Below, in pieces: positions 61,535 to 64,000 of a stretch of 64,000 nucleotides of DNA (the first letter of the stretch is position 1; each line of letters opens with the position of its first letter). Source of the stretch: Burkholderia sp. HI2500 (GTDB lineage: Bacteria; Pseudomonadota; Gammaproteobacteria; Burkholderiales; Burkholderiaceae); assembly GCF_002223055.1 (NCBI RefSeq), contig NZ_NKFL01000006.1, forward strand, positions 2,976,001 to 3,040,000. The letters run 5' to 3'. The notes below the pieces were generated by a model. The model did not search any database. It had not been told where the DNA came from and saw nothing but the letters and a program-made list of their open reading frames with translations. Made by a program: the position numbers and the translations under genes.

Positions 61535-62440
61535 TTACGGCAGCGGCGCGAGCAGCCGCCGCGCCGCTTCGACGACCCGCTCGGACAACGACGCCATCGT
61601 CGGCGACTGCACGGTCCACGCGTGCCAGTACAGCGTGACGTCGGTCGGATGCGCGGGCGCGAGATCGACGAGCCCCTGCGTGTCGAGCGGTTCGCTGCCG
61701 ATCAGCGGCTCCGGCACCATCGCGTAGCCGAGCCCGTGCCGCACCGCCGCGAAATGCGAATGGGTGCCCGGCACGTAGTGGCACGGGTACGCGCCGTCGG
61801 GCAACCCGAACTTCTCCTTCAGGAACGACGACTGCAGCGTATCGCGCCGCGAATACGCGACGACGGGCGCCTTGCGCGCGCTCGTGCGGTTCAGCCCGCG
61901 CGGAAACCAGCGCACCGCGAACGCGGCGGCCGCGAGCAGCCGGTAGCGCATCGTGCCGAGCGGCGTCGCGAGGCAGCCGCGCATCGGTTTCGGCTCGGTC
62001 GTCACGCAGCCCACCGCCATCCCGCTTTCGAGCAACGCGAACGTGTGGTCCTGATCTTCGACGATCAGCTCGAACAGGATGCGTTCGCCGGCGAGCACGG
62101 ACGTCAGCGCCGGCAGAAACCACGTGCCGAGGCTGTCGGAATTGAGCGCGATCGTGACGGAGATCGGCGATTCGCGCTCGGTCGCGAGCGTGCTCTGCAG
62201 GTCGGCCTGCAGCAGCGCGACGCGGCGCAGGTGCTGCAGCACGCGCTGCCCGGCCACCGTCGGGCGGCACGGCCGCGTGCGCAGCACCAGCGGCGTGCCG
62301 AGGCTCGCTTCCAGCGCGCGGACCCGCTGCGTGACGGCGGACGCGGTCACGTGCAGGCGCACGGCGGCCTGCTCGAAGCTGCCCGTGTCGGCGACGGCCA
62401 GCAGCGCGGCGGCCTGCTTCGGATCGATCGTCATCGACAT
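61535..62440 (-). CDS. LysR regulator of the ArgP/LysG type
   Basis: This 301-residue regulator has the ArgP (IciA) N-terminus DPKQAAALLAVADTGSFEQA and HTH helices VTASAVTQRVRALEASLG. ArgP-type regulators respond to lysine or arginine and often control an exporter, but no exporter lies beside it. It is divergent from the peroxiredoxin gene across 293 bases, which may be shared control. The ATG at 62440 is followed by a second ATG two codons on. Confidence 0.9.
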   Translation of the reverse strand: MSMTIDPKQAAALLAVADTGSFEQAAVRLHVTASAVTQRVRALEASLGTPLVLRTRPCRPTVAGQRVLQHLRRVALLQADLQSTLATERESPISVTIALNSDSLGTWFLPALTSVLAGERILFELIVEDQDHTFALLESGMAVGCVTTEPKPMRGCLATPLGTMRYRLLAAAAFAVRWFPRGLNRTSARKAPVVAYSRRDTLQSSFLKEKFGLPDGAYPCHYVPGTHSHFAAVRHGLGYAMVPEPLIGSEPLDTQGLVDLAPAHPTDVTLYWHAWTVQSPTMASLSERVVEAARRLLAPLP

Positions 62441-62733
62441 GTCGGTGGGATTCCTGTGAACGTAAGACGAGAACAGCCGGTAGTGTAAGTCAGTGCGTAT
62501 CGGCGGCCGGGTGCGGCGCGAGGTTCTGCAGCCCCGCATTCATCGTCGGAATCGGCCACGATACGCAAGCACGCCGCGTGCTCGATACCGGTGGCGCGCG
62601 CATTTTGAACTAGGCTATATGAACGCGCGGACCCCGGCATGTGCCATGCCGGCCCTTCGCGCGCGGACGATCGCGCGTCGCGCGCAAGCCGCGGCGCGGG
62701 CGTCGTGACGATTCCCCTTTCACGGAGACGAAC

Positions 62734-63387
62734 ATGTCGATTCGACTAGGCGAGGACGCGCCCGATTTCACCGCGGAGACCACTGAGGGAACGATCCGCT
62801 TTCATGAATGGATCGGCGACCATTGGGCGATCCTGTTTTCCCATCCGAAGGATTTCACGCCGGTGTGCACGACCGAACTCGGCTACATGGCCGGACTCAA
62901 GCCGGAATTCGACAAGCGCAACACGAAGATCATCGGGCTGTCGATCGATCCGGTCAGCGATCACCGGAAGTGGGTGGCGGATATCGCCGAAACGCAGGGG
63001 CATGCAGTCAACTATCCGCTGATCGGCGATGACGAGCTGAAGGTCGCGAAGCTGTACGACATGATTCATCCGAATGCGAGCGGCGGCCCGCGCACGGCGG
63101 TCGACAACGCGACGGTGCGCTCGGTCTTCATCATCGGGCCGGACAAGAAGGTCAAGGCGATGCTCGTCTATCCGATGAGCGCGGGGCGCAACTTCGACGA
63201 GGTGCTGCGCCTGCTCGACGCGCTGCAGCTCAACGCAAAGCATACGGTGGCAACACCGGTGAACTGGAAGCCCGGCGACGATGTCATCATTCCGACGTCG
63301 GTATCGGACGATGCGGCGAAGCAGAAGTATCCGGATGGCTTCCGGACGCTGAAGCCGTACCTGCGCTACGTGACGCAGCCGCGTTGA
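62734..63387 (+). CDS. peroxiredoxin, 1-Cys (Prx6) type
   Basis: This 217-residue peroxidase has the peroxidatic Cys in FTPVCTTELGYMAGL (about residue 47) and the Prx6-type C-terminal part with NWKPGDDVIIPTSVSDDAA. No resolving Cys of the 2-Cys kind is seen. It reduces hydrogen peroxide and organic peroxides in the cytoplasm. ACGGAG precedes the ATG. Confidence 0.94.
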   Translation: MSIRLGEDAPDFTAETTEGTIRFHEWIGDHWAILFSHPKDFTPVCTTELGYMAGLKPEFDKRNTKIIGLSIDPVSDHRKWVADIAETQGHAVNYPLIGDDELKVAKLYDMIHPNASGGPRTAVDNATVRSVFIIGPDKKVKAMLVYPMSAGRNFDEVLRLLDALQLNAKHTVATPVNWKPGDDVIIPTSVSDDAAKQKYPDGFRTLKPYLRYVTQPR

Positions 63388-63526
63388 CGCACCGTGCCGG
63401 CCGGATGCCGGCGATGCCGGACCACGACGGGGCGGCCCGCGCGACAGCGACAGTCGCGGCGCGGGCCGGACGACAGCGTCACGTACGCATAAAACAAGCG
63501 TCAACCAGCGACGGAGCGACTTCGCG

Positions 63527-64000
63527 ATGATCTTCCGGCAACTCTTCGACCCGCAATCGTCAACGTACACGTACCTGCTTGCCGACAGCGCGTCGCGCGA
63601 AGCGGTGCTGATCGATCCCGTGTTCGAGCAGGTGCGCCGCGACGCGGCGCTGCTCGACGAGCTCGGGCTGCGGCTCGTCGCGACCGTCGACACGCACGTG
63701 CATGCCGATCATGTGACGGGCGCGTGGCTGCTGAAGCAGCGCACGGGCAGCACGATCGCGATATCGGCCGCGAGCGGCGCGCAGGGCGCCGACCGCTACC
63801 TGAACGACGGCGACCGCTGCGCGTTCGGCGCGCGCTACCTGACCGTGCGCGCGACGCCCGGCCACACGAGCGGCTGCATCAGCCTCGTGCTCGACGACGA
63901 ATCGATGGCGTTCACCGGCGATTGCCTGCTGATCCGCGGCACGGGCCGCACCGACTTCCAGCAGGGCGACCCGCGCGCGCTGTATCGCGCGGTGCACGGC
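63527..64000 (+). CDS. MBL-fold persulfide dioxygenase, ETHE1-like (partial)
   Basis: The first 158 residues of a metallo-beta-lactamase-fold enzyme are visible; the rest runs off the window. Metal-binding motifs are THVHADHVTG, ATPGHTSGC and the ETHE1-type FTGDCLLIRGTGRTDFQQG. ETHE1-type enzymes oxidise glutathione persulfide to sulfite. It follows the peroxiredoxin by 139 bases and starts at an ATG with GGAG ten bases upstream. Confidence 0.9.
   Translation, partial: MIFRQLFDPQSSTYTYLLADSASREAVLIDPVFEQVRRDAALLDELGLRLVATVDTHVHADHVTGAWLLKQRTGSTIAISAASGAQGADRYLNDGDRCAFGARYLTVRATPGHTSGCISLVLDDESMAFTGDCLLIRGTGRTDFQQGDPRALYRAVHG

Overview
The window looks like a chromosomal segment of a Burkholderia species, probably of the cepacia complex. 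The DNA is very GC-rich with strong G/C third-position bias, and the content is typical of that genus: a Gram-negative trimeric porin, ACS-type MFS carriers, many LysR regulators, a cyanide-insensitive-type bd oxidase and a large AsmA/DUF748 protein. No rRNA, tRNA or CRISPR array was seen.

Region 1 (1-9.4 kb) is a catabolic and uptake operon on the minus strand: enoyl-CoA hydratase, class III CoA-transferase, a second enoyl-CoA hydratase, porin, MFS carrier, acyl-CoA dehydrogenase and an HSL-type esterase cut by the window edge. An IclR regulator and an AMACR-like CoA-transferase/racemase are read divergently. Region 2 (9.4-14.4 kb) holds a Phd/RelE toxin-antitoxin pair, a PaaI thioesterase, a methyl-accepting chemotaxis protein behind an apparent sigma-28 promoter, an AGE-family epimerase and an MgtC-like membrane protein.

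Region 3 (about 14.4-36.4 kb) is the centre of interest. It is a visibly less GC-rich island bounded on the right by a decayed P4-type integrase, and it carries what looks like an uncharacterised amino-acid or peptide natural-product cluster in two divergent operons, with an AraC regulator at the far end of the left one. The left operon (minus strand, 23.1 to 16.2 kb) encodes a PduX-like threonine kinase, a cysteine-synthase-like PLP enzyme, an ATP-grasp/argininosuccinate-lyase fusion, a formyltransferase, a LysE exporter and an archaeal/plant-type D-aminoacyl-tRNA deacylase. The right operon (plus strand, 23.7 to 35.4 kb) encodes an Fe(II)/2OG hydroxylase, a Cys-nucleophile alpha/beta hydrolase of the CmaE/SyrC kind, a free-standing adenylation domain with a valine-like code, two free-standing carrier proteins, a SyrB2-type nonheme-iron halogenase (HQA instead of HxD), an Asp-nucleophile dehalogenase/epoxide-hydrolase-like protein, an acetyltransferase, a type II thioesterase, a gamma-glutamyltransferase without signal peptide, a full-length threonine dehydratase and two more LysE exporters.

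My reading of the cluster is inference. Threonine feeds one branch (phosphorylation, aspartate substitution, fumarate elimination) to 2,3-diaminobutyrate. It may also feed a second branch, through 2-oxobutyrate and 2-aminobutyrate, or valine may be used directly, to a carrier-bound gamma-chlorinated amino acid. The two could be joined by the ATP-grasp ligase, tailored, exported by LysE proteins and tolerated through the tRNA deacylase.

Region 4 (36.4-64 kb) is ordinary chromosome: an Ala-rich membrane protein, small conserved genes, a GNAT, a copper P-type ATPase with four metal-binding domains behind a CueR-like promoter, hicAB, a DUF1254 lipoprotein, a DUF748 giant protein, a secreted phosphodiesterase, a LysR-linked ABC importer, a LOG-like protein, a YqaE protein, the cioAB-DUF2474 operon behind a perfect FNR/ANR box, threonine aldolase, a DUF1059 protein, an ArgP-like regulator divergent from a 1-Cys peroxiredoxin, and the start of an ETHE1-like persulfide dioxygenase.
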